IMG/VR virus record: IMGVR_UViG_3300006802_000078
Span: 27,626-91,625 of that record
DNA length: 64,000 nt
Strand: one strand, 5' to 3'
Source of the DNA: a virus
Below the pieces are notes generated by a model. It was not told the DNA's origin. It made no database searches and saw only the letters and a program-made list of their open reading frames with translations. Shown here piece by piece: positions 1-7,693 of this stretch. The position numbers were made by a program, and so were the translations under genes. The stretch's first letter is position 1. The number at the start of each line of letters is the position of its first letter.

Positions 1-544
1 GCAGCTTCTCGTAGCGAACGCCCATCGAGGTCTCGCCCTTCCCGGTCAAGGCCAGGACGGAGTCGCTCAAGTTGCGGCAGGCGCGCGTGATGCAGTTCGC
101 TTGTGCAGCCACGCTGTCTGCGGCTTCGGCGGCCACGATGGCGCAGCCGGCCTCAGCTGCGGCCGCGGCCTCGCCTGCCTGCAAAGCGCCGCGGAAGCCA
201 CGGAGCTCGCCGTCCAGGCTGAGCTCTCCGGCTGCGAAGACCGGCGTGTCGGGGAGCTGCACCTGACCACTCGCCGCGAGCACCCCCAGAGCGATGGGCA
301 GGTCGTAGTGGGTGCCGTCGTGACGCATGCCGGCGGGCGGCAGGTTGATGACGACGCGCTGTCGTGGCCACTCGAAGCCGGATGCCGTGACAGCGGAGCG
401 CACCCGCTCGGAGGTCTCCCGGACGGCGCTGGCCGGCAGGCCGACGATGACGGTGGCGGGCAGGCGGCGCAGCAGGTCGACCTCGACGGTGACCAGGTGG
501 CTGTCGACGCCGATGAGGGTGAAGGTGTAGACGGTGGTGGTCAT
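1..544 (-). CDS. ComM/YifB-type ChlI domain protein (partial, C-terminus beyond window)
   Basis: I translated this frame by hand from an ATG at 544; it stays open to the window edge (181 residues visible). It matches the N-terminal Mg-chelatase ChlI (Lon-like) domain of ComM: the opening resembles ComM (TLIGVDSHLVTVEVDL), then IVGLPASAVRET, ERVRSAV and RVVINLPPAG, then YDLPIALGVLAASGQ and AGELSLDGELR. Full ComM proteins (about 500 residues) follow this with an AAA+ ATPase and act as branch-migration helicases in transformation. No Walker A motif is visible in the residues present. Whether an ATPase follows, or the phage keeps only the ChlI domain, cannot be seen here. It is the last visible gene of the leftward cluster. 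Confidence 0.8.
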   Translation of the reverse strand, partial: MTTTVYTFTLIGVDSHLVTVEVDLLRRLPATVIVGLPASAVRETSERVRSAVTASGFEWPRQRVVINLPPAGMRHDGTHYDLPIALGVLAASGQVQLPDTPVFAAGELSLDGELRGFRGALQAGEAAAAAEAGCAIVAAEAADSVAAQANCITRACRNLSDSVLALTGKGETSMGVRYEKL

Positions 545-549
545 GGTAA

Positions 550-951
550 TCAGTCCTCGTTGCTGCGGTAGTAGCCGGCGTGCTCGATGAGGTATGCCTC
601 GGCCATCTCCCGAGTGTACGGATGTAGCGCCGGCTGCGTGTACATGGCAGGCCAGCGGAAGACACTGCGATCCGTGCTGTCATCTGTTGGTGAGGTGTAG
701 TTGACGGTCACACCAACGCCGGTCTCGGCCTCGTAGGCCGCTTCGTAGACATTCTCCACGTCGAAGTCGCTGAGCAACGCCAGGTCGCGCGACTCCTCGT
801 CTTCATCGGGCACCAGGCCCTCGTCGACGAGGTGCTCGGCGAAGCCCTCCAGGGTCGACACATCGAAGTAGTTGTAGAGCGCCAGCCGCAGCTTCTCGGC
901 GGTGATCTCCTCGATGAGCTCGATGAAGTGGTCCTTGTCTCGCAGCTTCAT
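550..951 (-). CDS. hypothetical acidic protein
   Basis: Encodes 133 residues of unknown function. The ATG at 951 follows AAGGAG by 6 nt and overlaps the stop of the upstream gene as ATGA. A further upstream start would read through that gene and was not used. The protein is acidic, and its end (YTREMAEAYLIEH) resembles the end of the product of 2849-3118 (YSDEMAAEYLSN), so the two may share a small C-terminal module. No catalytic motif or membrane segment is visible. Confidence 0.75.
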   Translation of the reverse strand: MKLRDKDHFIELIEEITAEKLRLALYNYFDVSTLEGFAEHLVDEGLVPDEDEESRDLALLSDFDVENVYEAAYEAETGVGVTVNYTSPTDDSTDRSVFRWPAMYTQPALHPYTREMAEAYLIEHAGYYRSNED

Positions 952-1238
952 GACTCGCTCCTTCCCATGCGGGTGACCTTCACCTCGACGGTGACCTCGA
1001 CCTCGGCGCGGCTGCCGTCGTCGTCGAAGACGAACATGCCGCCGTTCTCGTCGACGAAGACGGTCTGACCGGCATCGGTAGTCGTGTCCCAGACACCGTC
1101 CCAGTCGACGTCGAAGCCGTTCGACAGCCCGTCGAGGTTGCCCTCCCGCTCGGCTTCGAGCACGGTGGCGTCGGCACCATCCGTGATGTCGACGAGGATG
1201 GGCGCGACTTGGTACATGCCCCGGATGCCTGGCTTCAT
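948..1238 (-). CDS. hypothetical Asp/Val-rich protein
   Basis: Encodes 96 residues with no recognised family. The middle and end alternate aspartate-rich turns with valine-rich strands (FVDENGGMFVFDDDG, then AEVEVTVEVKV), suggesting a small all-beta fold. The ATG at 1238 is preceded by AAGGAG, lies inside the 3' end of the upstream gene and is coupled to it by a 4-bp overlap. Function unknown. Confidence 0.72.
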   Translation of the reverse strand: MKPGIRGMYQVAPILVDITDGADATVLEAEREGNLDGLSNGFDVDWDGVWDTTTDAGQTVFVDENGGMFVFDDDGSRAEVEVTVEVKVTRMGRSES

Positions 1239-1504
1239 GACTCATCTCCTTCGGATTCAAGTTCACACACAGTCTCGTGGACCTCATCGAGGCTCATCAG
1301 CGTCAGTTCACCCTCGCTGTCGTAGTAGGCCACGTCGACGTCGCCGCAGTCAGCGACTCGGATGGCTGCCAGCGCGTAGCGCAGCGCCACCGACAGCTGC
1401 GGGGTGACCAGCCCGAGGTCATCCCCCCACTGCACACGGTAGCCCCCGTTGTGGGTGGCGGCGATGAGCACGCACTGCGTGCTGTCGCTCTCGTGGTAGC
1501 TCAT
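1235..1504 (-). CDS. hypothetical protein
   Basis: Encodes 89 residues of unknown function, acidic at the C-terminus (ELESEGDES). The start at 1504 follows GAGGAGGC closely. That leader sequence is also the last codons of the upstream gene, whose product therefore ends EEASP. The same leader recurs at other gene junctions of this cluster. No motif recognised. Confidence 0.72.
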   Translation of the reverse strand: MSYHESDSTQCVLIAATHNGGYRVQWGDDLGLVTPQLSVALRYALAAIRVADCGDVDVAYYDSEGELTLMSLDEVHETVCELESEGDES

Positions 1505-2205
1505 GGCGAAGCCTCCTCTGAGTCGAGCACGGGCTCGACGGTGAAGCGCAGGCCGTCGCTCATCATCGACTCGACGAAGAACTGCACCTGCTTGGGGTCA
1601 GCGGTGATCTCGCACTCGACGCCGTTCGCGTCGAGCAGGCGCCACTGCGGGCACCTCGCGCCTGCGAGCACGGCGCGCACGCCGCCGATGGCAGCCTCGG
1701 CCGCCTTCTCAGCGGCGCAGCGGGCCGGCATGAGCAGCTCGCTGATGTCGCCGAAGACGATGTCGGTGAGGCTGCCGCTGTCGCTGACGCGGGCCTGCAC
1801 GTAGGTGATGTGGCCATCCCACCAGAGGTGGAGGCTCCACCACCCCGGAGCCGGCGCCAACGGACGCACGCCCATCGCGCGGAAGCTCGCTGTCGGGTCA
1901 GGGTCTGGCAGCGGGTCGGGCCAGGTCTCGCTGGCGTTCATGTACCATGCCTCGCGCGCGTCGGTGAACGCAGCGTGAGGAGACTCGCCGTAGCCGAGGC
2001 AGACGTCGCTGCCGTTGCGCAGTGCGCACATGACGGCGGGCATGAACTCGACGGCGCTCTCGTCGATGAAGCTGTCACGTGCGACGCCGACGGCGTCTTC
2101 GAGGTCGGCGAGCGCGTCGGCTTCGGTCTCGCCCCAGCCGACCTCATCGGAGACCTCCGACGACATGGCGCGCCACGCCGGGTAGAAGGAACAGTCTCGG
2201 GTCAT
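1501..2205 (-). CDS. hypothetical protein sharing a C-terminal module with its neighbour
   Basis: Encodes 234 residues, not recognised. An N-terminal segment (VGWGETEADALADLEDAV) resembles HicB-like beta-alpha modules, but this is only an impression. The last 45 residues (PQWRLLDANG, then QVQFFVE, then LRFTVEPV) resemble the end of the product of 2210-2845 (RRWQLFNGDG, VRLFAEAR, DFTVKTIV), so the neighbouring genes appear to share a C-terminal domain, probably by duplication. The ATG at 2205 follows GAGGTG. The gene overlaps the downstream start by 4 bp. Confidence 0.75.
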   Translation of the reverse strand: MTRDCSFYPAWRAMSSEVSDEVGWGETEADALADLEDAVGVARDSFIDESAVEFMPAVMCALRNGSDVCLGYGESPHAAFTDAREAWYMNASETWPDPLPDPDPTASFRAMGVRPLAPAPGWWSLHLWWDGHITYVQARVSDSGSLTDIVFGDISELLMPARCAAEKAAEAAIGGVRAVLAGARCPQWRLLDANGVECEITADPKQVQFFVESMMSDGLRFTVEPVLDSEEASP

Positions 2206-2209
2206 GGTG

Positions 2210-2845
2210 TCACCTCACGATGGTCTTGACGGTGAAGTCCTCGTCGTTGTCGGCGCGTGCCTCGGCGAAGAGGCGCACCTCCTCCAGCGAGTCGACGGTG
2301 TCCCACAGGGAGCCGTCCCCGTTGAAGAGCTGCCACCGCCGATACGCCTTGGAGCAGGCGGCCACCCGGACCAGCTCCGGCACGAGGCCGAGCTCGGCGC
2401 AGATCTGCTGGAGCAGCCCCTCGTCACCACCGCGCAGCGCGTCGCCGATGGAGGCGAAGCCGGCGTCCGTCACGAGGTAGTACACCTTGACGATGTTCAC
2501 GGCCGGGACGTCGTCGGCGCACTCCGGCGCCAGCCAGTGCTGGTCCTGCGCCTCGGCCCACTCAAGGATCCGCCGCAGCTCGACGATCCCGTCGCCATCA
2601 TCGCTGGTGTCGTCAGGCTGCGGCTCGCTCGGCACACCCGGCACCCATGTGCTCACATCGTTCCAGTCCGTCTCCTCGTCGGCGGCCTCGACGTTCAGGT
2701 ACTCGAAGTCGATCATGCCGTTGGTGACGGCCTCGCTCATGTCGTTGATGAGCGCTGCTTTGGCCTCGTCCTCGAAGCCCACAGGCACGGTGACCTCCAT
2801 GCGGAAGCGCACCACGCAGAAGTCAGTTGGATCTCCGTACTTCAT
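2210..2845 (-). CDS. hypothetical protein, C-terminal module paralogous to 1501-2205
   Basis: Encodes 211 residues. The N-terminal 40 residues read as a beta strand (FCVVRFRMEVTVPVGFED) followed by a helix, as in small ferredoxin-like domains. The C-terminal module W-x-L-F-N-G-D-G...F-T-V matches the neighbouring product of 1501-2205. The start at 2845 has an AGGAGG ribosome binding site. It lies 3 bp from the upstream gene's stop. Function unknown. Confidence 0.75.
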   Translation of the reverse strand: MKYGDPTDFCVVRFRMEVTVPVGFEDEAKAALINDMSEAVTNGMIDFEYLNVEAADEETDWNDVSTWVPGVPSEPQPDDTSDDGDGIVELRRILEWAEAQDQHWLAPECADDVPAVNIVKVYYLVTDAGFASIGDALRGGDEGLLQQICAELGLVPELVRVAACSKAYRRWQLFNGDGSLWDTVDSLEEVRLFAEARADNDEDFTVKTIVR

Positions 2846-2848
2846 GAC

Positions 2849-3118
2849 TCAGTCCTCCTCGCAGTTGCTCAGGTACTCGGCCGCCATCTCGTCGCTGTAG
2901 ACGCCGACGAGTTCGTTGCTAACGTCGTCCCAGGTGTGGCCCTCAGCGTCGACGTAGTAGCCGCTGGCCGCCTCGTAGCGCTCGCACAGCGTCGGTTCCT
3001 CCGCACCAGCATCAGCGCCGTCGTAGTACTCCAGCAGGTCGTCGACCTCGCGCCAGATGCCGTCCTTGAGGTAGACGTGGTGTGAGGTGGGCACCAGCGA
3101 GTAGCGAGACTCAGTCAT
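2849..3118 (-). CDS. hypothetical acidic protein
   Basis: Encodes 89 residues. Two adjacent ATG codons (3121 and 3118) are possible starts. The second has better spacing from GGAG. It contains a tyrosine-rich stretch (LLEYYDGAD, then ERYEAASGYYVDAEG) and ends with a Y-S-D-E-M-A-A-E-Y-L motif also seen at the end of the 550-951 product. Unknown function. It overlaps the upstream gene's stop. Confidence 0.7.
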   Translation of the reverse strand: MTESRYSLVPTSHHVYLKDGIWREVDDLLEYYDGADAGAEEPTLCERYEAASGYYVDAEGHTWDDVSNELVGVYSDEMAAEYLSNCEED

Positions 3119-3515
3119 CATCGCTCCGCTGCCCGTCGGCGATAGCCGCTGCTGCGAGTACGGCCCCCACAACCAGCTCGGGGTTCTCACCGACCTCTTC
3201 GCAAGTCCACATGACCTGCTCCTTCCCGCGAGCATCGTACACGTAGATGGCTGCACCAAACCTGTGAATGTTGCCGTCGGTGGCGATAAAGCCGCCGTTG
3301 GCGAGCTTGACCACCAGGTCGTGCCGGTAGACCTGGGCCAAGCCGGCGGACTTCGCATGTTCCAAGTCAGCGTTGAGCGATGACTCTTCCAACCAGGCGT
3401 CGCACGCCTCGCCGAGGTCGGCCGCTTCGTTGCCTTCGCCGTGCGCGTCGAACCATGCGGCGCACAGCGAGATGAGGCTTCGGGTTTCCTTTAGGGTAGT
3501 GCGATTTGCAGACAT
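3111..3515 (-). CDS. hypothetical protein
   Basis: Encodes 134 residues with no recognised family. The first 50 residues look helical and acidic, followed by a beta-rich segment (RHDLVVKLANGGFIATDGNIHRFGAAIYVYD). The C-terminus is alanine-rich and ends in three aspartates. The start at 3515 was chosen because it follows GGAGGACTGACACC, a leader used at several junctions in this cluster. Confidence 0.72.
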   Translation of the reverse strand: MSANRTTLKETRSLISLCAAWFDAHGEGNEAADLGEACDAWLEESSLNADLEHAKSAGLAQVYRHDLVVKLANGGFIATDGNIHRFGAAIYVYDARGKEQVMWTCEEVGENPELVVGAVLAAAAIADGQRSDDD

Positions 3516-3519
3516 GGTG

Positions 3520-3825
3520 TCAGTCCTCCTCCTCGTCGTCGTTGAGGAGCGCCTCGACGAAGCGCTCCATGGCGTCCAGGCCGAAGTGCTCCACGAGCTC
3601 ATCGGAGAGGCCGCAGTTGTTGTTCACGAGCTTCTCCTTCACACGAGCGCAGCGCTCGTTGTCGTCGATCATCGGTTTGACGCCGAGCTCCTTGCACGCC
3701 TCCAGGTAGGCGTCGGCGAGGTCGGCCCACTCGGGGTCGCCCTTCGGCACCAGATGGCCCTCGTCGCTGATGAGGCCGCCCGTGGCCTCGATGGCGTCTC
3801 GCAGCATGTGCAGTGCTTCGCTCAT
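3520..3825 (-). CDS. hypothetical acidic helical protein
   Basis: Encodes 101 residues, mostly predicted helix by inspection, with an acidic tail (LLNDDEEED). A GTG nine bases upstream is in frame, but the ATG at 3825 sits 8 nt after GAGGAG and is preferred. Function unknown. Confidence 0.7.
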   Translation of the reverse strand: MSEALHMLRDAIEATGGLISDEGHLVPKGDPEWADLADAYLEACKELGVKPMIDDNERCARVKEKLVNNNCGLSDELVEHFGLDAMERFVEALLNDDEEED

Positions 3826-3830
3826 GGCAG

Positions 3831-4121
3831 TCACTCCTCGTTGTAGCAGAGCGCCGCTTCAGTGCAGCAGCGCTCGTAGTGGACGCCGGTCACCCGGTGC
3901 ACGCTCAAGCCGCGGTCGTCACTCCACAGCTCGTCGATCCACTCGAGCGCGGAGCAGATGGCGTCATCGCAGCAGTCGTCGAAGACGTAGACGTCGACGC
4001 AGGTGCCGTCCTGCGTCATTCCGTAGACACGCCAGAGCGGGCGCTCGCCCGGGAACCAGCGGGTGTTGATGAGGCTGACGGTCACGCCGCCGAGGATGAG
4101 AGTGGTCTCTCCGTAGATCAT
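3831..4121 (-). CDS. hypothetical cysteine-containing protein
   Basis: Encodes 96 residues with two CC pairs and further cysteines (DDCCDDAICS, ERCCTEAALCY). This could be a metal site or structural disulfides; the sequence does not decide. The ATG at 4121 follows GAGGAGG and TTTCGCC, a variant of the recurrent leader. Four-base overlap with the upstream gene. Function unknown. Confidence 0.7.
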   Translation of the reverse strand: MIYGETTLILGGVTVSLINTRWFPGERPLWRVYGMTQDGTCVDVYVFDDCCDDAICSALEWIDELWSDDRGLSVHRVTGVHYERCCTEAALCYNEE

Positions 4122-4423
4122 GGCGAAACCTCCTCGCTCAGGAAGATCTCTTCGTAGGCGGACCACACGAGGTAGTAGCAGCGGCGCCCCTTCCACTTCG
4201 AGCGGTAGTAGGCGACGTGCCAGTCGCTCTTGAGCCGGAGCCCGCCGCGCTGGTTGCCGATGTCGTAGCCGTGGTCGGCAGCCCAGGCGTCGAGCTCGTC
4301 TCCGCCCACAGCCTTGCGGAAGGTGGTGTAGGTCACGTCGACGGACTGCTCCGTCATGTCGTGCAGCGCTGGTACCTGGCTCTTCGTGAGCCCCGCGCAG
4401 TTGGTGTAGTACTGGTAGCCCAT
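4118..4423 (-). CDS. hypothetical protein
   Basis: Encodes 101 residues, tyrosine- and tryptophan-rich near the C-terminus (WHVAYYRSKWKGRRCYYLVW). It ends SEEVSP, because the downstream gene's Shine-Dalgarno leader is read as its last codons. The start at 4423 is preceded by GAGGAGTGACCTC. Not recognised. Confidence 0.7.
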   Translation of the reverse strand: MGYQYYTNCAGLTKSQVPALHDMTEQSVDVTYTTFRKAVGGDELDAWAADHGYDIGNQRGGLRLKSDWHVAYYRSKWKGRRCYYLVWSAYEEIFLSEEVSP

Positions 4424-4427
4424 GAGG

Positions 4428-4802
4428 TCACTCCTCCTCGTTGGTGGCGCAGGTGTCGCAGAGGCCGGGCTCTTTGTAGGGGCGCACGGCGAAGCTCTCA
4501 GCGCCGCAGCCGGGGCAGTGCGCGCGATGCTCCACAATGCCGCACTCCGCCAGCAGGTCACGCAGCCGCGCCTCGGTGTCGCCCTCGAGCACGAAGGTGT
4601 CGGTCGCGAAGCCCGGCCCGCCTGCCCCCCCGGCGGCTCCGGGCCGCACAGCGCCGGCTTCCATCAGGTCGAGGACTCCACGCAAGTAGGAGTGGATGCG
4701 GCCTTCAGGGTCGGCGGGCAGCGTGCCCTCGCGAGGACTGCCGCTGATCCGCACAAGCAGTACTGGAGTGATGGTGAATCGCACGTCGTCGATGTTGCTC
4801 AT
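4428..4802 (-). CDS. hypothetical zinc-ribbon protein
   Basis: Encodes 124 residues. The C-terminal third has two CxxC knuckles (CPGC and CDTC) about 20 residues apart, the spacing of a zinc ribbon. The middle has a glycine/alanine-rich linker (PGAAGGAGGPG). The start at 4802 follows a variant of the recurrent leader ending GGCTTCGCC. Target of the ribbon, nucleic acid or protein, is unknown. Confidence 0.72.
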   Translation of the reverse strand: MSNIDDVRFTITPVLLVRISGSPREGTLPADPEGRIHSYLRGVLDLMEAGAVRPGAAGGAGGPGFATDTFVLEGDTEARLRDLLAECGIVEHRAHCPGCGAESFAVRPYKEPGLCDTCATNEEE

Positions 4803-4851
4803 GGCGAAGCCTTCCTTCGGGGTGGGCGGCAGCCGGAGTAGTTGGCTGCCA

Positions 4852-5394
4852 TCAGGTGATCTTCGAAGCTCCAGCCGATGGCCGCAGCCAGGCAGGCCCG
4901 CTGTCTCGGTGGAACAGAGGGATGGTGAACGTGTCCTCCGCGTCACCGTGCAGGGGCCGCACGACGATCGCCACCGCATCGGGCTCGACGCGGAGCACGA
5001 CACGGTCGGTGCAGAACCCGTAGTCACCGCATGTCTCGAGCGCATCGAGATCCTCTCGCGTGGCCTCGATGGTGCGCCACTCGCCGTCCGGGATCTGGTC
5101 CGTGTCCTCCGCGTCACCGTGCAGTCGGATGGCCAAGCGGAGGAGGTCCATCCGGCCCACCGAGGAGGTGGGGATGTCACGCGCGAGGTACTCGACCTCG
5201 TACATGTTGAGGCACCAGTAGTCGGCGGCGTCGGGCTTGATCTCCATGGCCGCGAGGGTCGGCATGGCCGTGGCCACCATCGAGTCGAAGTCGGACAGGA
5301 GGCCCGACGCGGGGAGATCATCGGCGACGACGAGAAGCAGGGTGTCCCCGTTCTCGTTGGTGTGGGCGATGAAGTGCATCTTGCCCTCAGGCAT
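4852..5394 (-). CDS. hypothetical protein with an exact internal repeat
   Basis: Encodes 180 residues. The octapeptide LHGDAEDT occurs twice, 57 codons apart, and is encoded by an exact 24-bp direct repeat (4930-4953 and 5101-5124). Each copy is followed by x-x-I-P. The two halves may be divergent copies of one domain. The ATG at 5394 has AGGAG upstream; a 49-bp gap to the next gene is among the longest in this cluster. Function unknown. Confidence 0.74.
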   Translation of the reverse strand: MPEGKMHFIAHTNENGDTLLLVVADDLPASGLLSDFDSMVATAMPTLAAMEIKPDAADYWCLNMYEVEYLARDIPTSSVGRMDLLRLAIRLHGDAEDTDQIPDGEWRTIEATREDLDALETCGDYGFCTDRVVLRVEPDAVAIVVRPLHGDAEDTFTIPLFHRDSGPAWLRPSAGASKIT

Positions 5395-5764
5395 GGCGTG
5401 ACTCCTGTTGCATTGGCCTCGAGGGCCGGTAGTTCTCGAACGGCTCGAACAGTGCCCTGACTGGCCAGCCGATGGCGGCCGCCAGCGCGTCTGCACGCTG
5501 ACGCAGCCAGGCCTCCTCGAAGCCGGCGTCGTTCTCGACGGCTTGGCTCAGGGGCCAGACGGCGCTGCCGGTGAGACGCAACGTGCCCTTCACCTCGGCG
5601 TCGTCCGGGTCGAGACCGACGACGGTGACGAAGGTCTCGGTGCCGTAGCCGCGCACCCGACGGCGGATGGTGCGCGCGGCGAGCAAGGTGCCTCGGGGGC
5701 AATAGCTGCCGGTGCCAAGGTAGCACCGACCGATGGTGACGTAGCCTCGGGCGAAGTCGGTCAT
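5387..5764 (-). CDS. hypothetical protein with IGWP motif
   Basis: Encodes 125 residues, beta-rich then helical. The C-terminal helix pattern R-A-D-A-L-A-A-A-I-G-W-P-x-x-A-L-F is shared with the product of the adjacent gene 5761-6261, indicating a related C-terminal domain. The start at 5764 overlaps the upstream stop as ATGA. Not recognised. Confidence 0.7.
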   Translation of the reverse strand: MTDFARGYVTIGRCYLGTGSYCPRGTLLAARTIRRRVRGYGTETFVTVVGLDPDDAEVKGTLRLTGSAVWPLSQAVENDAGFEEAWLRQRADALAAAIGWPVRALFEPFENYRPSRPMQQESRHA

Positions 5765-6261
5765 CGCATGCTCCCGTGTGGGTAGGTGACGGTCACGTCG
5801 CAGAAGCGACGCACGAGCAGCGCCTCGAACGGCCAGCCCATGATCTCGGCGACTCGCTTCGCGCGCTCCTCGACGCCGCCAGCTCCTGCCCACCAGAGGC
5901 CGCCGACGCCGTCCTCGGCGCGGTCACGCACCGATGTCAGCGGCACGCCGGCGAGGTCTTCCCCGCGCACCCAGCCCTCCGCCGTCGTGCCGTCCGGTCC
6001 CTTGCCGTAGATCTTGAGTCGCGTCTTCGGCCCCACGAAGCGCTCGTGCTGGCGGCTGATGCTCTCAACCACGATGATGGACCCGGCCGGCGCCCAGTGG
6101 CCGTAGTGCCTGTCGTGCACCCACGCGGCCTCGACGAGGTAGTAGCAGCGGGCGTACTCCTTCTCGGGGTCCGGGTAGGTCGGGGTCGCGAAGGCCGCCT
6201 CGATGGCCGCCTTGGCCTTCGCTTCGGCGCGCTCCTCTGCACGGCGTTGACGCGGCGTCAT
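5761..6261 (-). CDS. hypothetical protein, paralogous C-terminus to 5387-5764
   Basis: Encodes 166 residues. An N-terminal charged helix (RQRRAEERAEAKAKAAIEAAF) precedes a beta-rich middle and the shared C-terminal motif ERAKRVAEIMGWPFEAL. The pair with the preceding gene looks like tandem duplication with divergence. Start at 6261 overlaps the upstream gene by 4 bp. Function unknown. Confidence 0.73.
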   Translation of the reverse strand: MTPRQRRAEERAEAKAKAAIEAAFATPTYPDPEKEYARCYYLVEAAWVHDRHYGHWAPAGSIIVVESISRQHERFVGPKTRLKIYGKGPDGTTAEGWVRGEDLAGVPLTSVRDRAEDGVGGLWWAGAGGVEERAKRVAEIMGWPFEALLVRRFCDVTVTYPHGSMR

Positions 6262-6653
6262 GATGCCTCCGCCTGCATCATCTCGATGCCTCGCTGCTGG
6301 GTCGCCCGCGTCGACTCGACGAGGGCCTCGAAGGTCGCGCGCCGGGTGATCCCGCGGTTCTGCCCCATGAAGCGGGAGCGGCGGGGGCCGCGCTCGTACT
6401 CCTCCCGGTAGACGCCGTACTCGGAGCCGATGCCGGCCTCGAACCAGAGCTTGAGCCCAGGCGCGTCGAGGTAGACCTCACCTGACACTGCGACGCCACC
6501 GGCGTTGAAGCGCACCTTGACCGGGCCCTGCAGCTCCTTGCCGAGAGCACGGGCGACGCGCAGCCCCTCCTTCTTCCACGCCTCCTTGGCGTGCGCGTCG
6601 TAGCCAGAGCGCGCCTTGTCCATCAGGTCGAAGAGCTTGTCAAGATCGTACAT
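6258..6653 (-). CDS. hypothetical protein
   Basis: Encodes 131 residues. Unlike most neighbours it is basic at the N-terminus (KKEGLRVARALGKEL) and has an arginine-rich patch (YERGPRRSRFMGQNRGITRR), so nucleic-acid binding is conceivable but unproven. Start at 6653 follows the leader ACTGACACC. No family recognised. Confidence 0.72.
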   Translation of the reverse strand: MYDLDKLFDLMDKARSGYDAHAKEAWKKEGLRVARALGKELQGPVKVRFNAGGVAVSGEVYLDAPGLKLWFEAGIGSEYGVYREEYERGPRRSRFMGQNRGITRRATFEALVESTRATQQRGIEMMQAEAS

Positions 6654-6657
6654 GGTG

Positions 6658-7014
6658 TCAGTCCTTCAGGTTGGGGTGGCGGTAGTACACGTCGCGGCCG
6701 CCGTGGCGGTTCTTTCGCGCCTCGTCGACAAGCAGGATGCAGTCGTCGAGCAGGCCCTGCCCGCCGTAGCTGCGGCTGTTGTGGACCACGAGCGGGATCT
6801 TCACCCGCCCTGTGCTCCGACCGACGTAGCCGACTACGACGTCGCCCCAGAGCTGGCCCGTCTTCGGATCGCCGTAGTGGAAGCGCATGCGCTCCCCGAC
6901 GCATCCCACGCTCTTGCGGTGACGCTGCCAGAGGCGCAGCAGCAGTGCCCGCAGACGCGGCGGCGTGTCCTTGCAGAACCACATCTCGTTCTCGTAGGCT
7001 TCGCGCTCGATCAT
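6658..7014 (-). CDS. hypothetical basic protein
   Basis: Encodes 118 residues; arginine-rich N-terminal helix (PPRLRALLLRLWQRHRK) followed by beta strands (GDVVVGYVGRSTGRVKIPLVVH). The ATG at 7014 was chosen over the longer reading because it has GGAGGACTGAC upstream and follows the upstream stop directly. Unrecognised. Confidence 0.7.
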   Translation of the reverse strand: MIEREAYENEMWFCKDTPPRLRALLLRLWQRHRKSVGCVGERMRFHYGDPKTGQLWGDVVVGYVGRSTGRVKIPLVVHNSRSYGGQGLLDDCILLVDEARKNRHGGRDVYYRHPNLKD

Positions 7015-7015
7015 G

Positions 7016-7690
7016 TCAGTCCTCCAGGCCGAGCAGGAAGCGCGCCTGCGCCTCCATCCCGGCGTTGTTGATGTCGGCAGCCTCGGCCGCCTTGGCGTCG
7101 TGGACGCGCTCGTCGAGGATCTCCTGCATCTCCTCGTCGTTGCTGTAGTCGTCGAGCGAGCCGCGCAGGTCGGCGAGGTAGGTGCCGATGCGCTCCTCAT
7201 CGGAGGGCTCCGACGGCGGCTGCCGAAGCGAGGCGCGGCGCTCCATCAACCACGAGCTGGTCGAACACCACTCGATGTCGTCCTTGGTGATGAAGCAGGC
7301 GCAGCCACCGAACTCGCCCTGTCGCATCTTCGAGCAGGTGACCGCCGCTTCGACCTCGATGAAGGTTGTCTCCAGGAAAGGCAGCCACTGCCGGAGCACC
7401 TCGGCATGCTCGCAGCCGAAGCCGTTCTCGAAGTAGGCGTAGTCCTCGCCGTCGCCTTCGAGGCAGTAGGTGATGTCGGAGAATGCCTGCTCGTAGTCGT
7501 CGTACAGGCAGGCGTCGCCGTCGTTGTAGTCGACCCAGTCGGCGAGGATGAGCCCGAGATCCTGCGCCTCGCGCAGCACCTCGATGTCGTGGTACGCTCC
7601 TCGACAGAGCTTGGCAGCCACCTGGCGGTGCGCCTCGCTGGTCCACTTCAGGTACGGGCTCACGGTTGCTTGCGAATAGTTGTCGGCCAT
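7016..7690 (-). CDS. hypothetical acidic protein
   Basis: Encodes 224 residues, strongly acidic, with several cysteines in the middle (CEHAEVL, TCSKM, GCACF) and a long acidic helical C-terminal third. Start at 7690 follows GAGGAGTAG. Function unknown. Confidence 0.74.
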   Translation of the reverse strand: MADNYSQATVSPYLKWTSEAHRQVAAKLCRGAYHDIEVLREAQDLGLILADWVDYNDGDACLYDDYEQAFSDITYCLEGDGEDYAYFENGFGCEHAEVLRQWLPFLETTFIEVEAAVTCSKMRQGEFGGCACFITKDDIEWCSTSSWLMERRASLRQPPSEPSDEERIGTYLADLRGSLDDYSNDEEMQEILDERVHDAKAAEAADINNAGMEAQARFLLGLED

Positions 7691-7693
7691 CGT

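Noticed and set aside
101-571. Plus-strand frame of 156 codons at the left edge
   Set aside because: It is the antisense of the ComM-like gene, which has clear family similarity on the minus strand.
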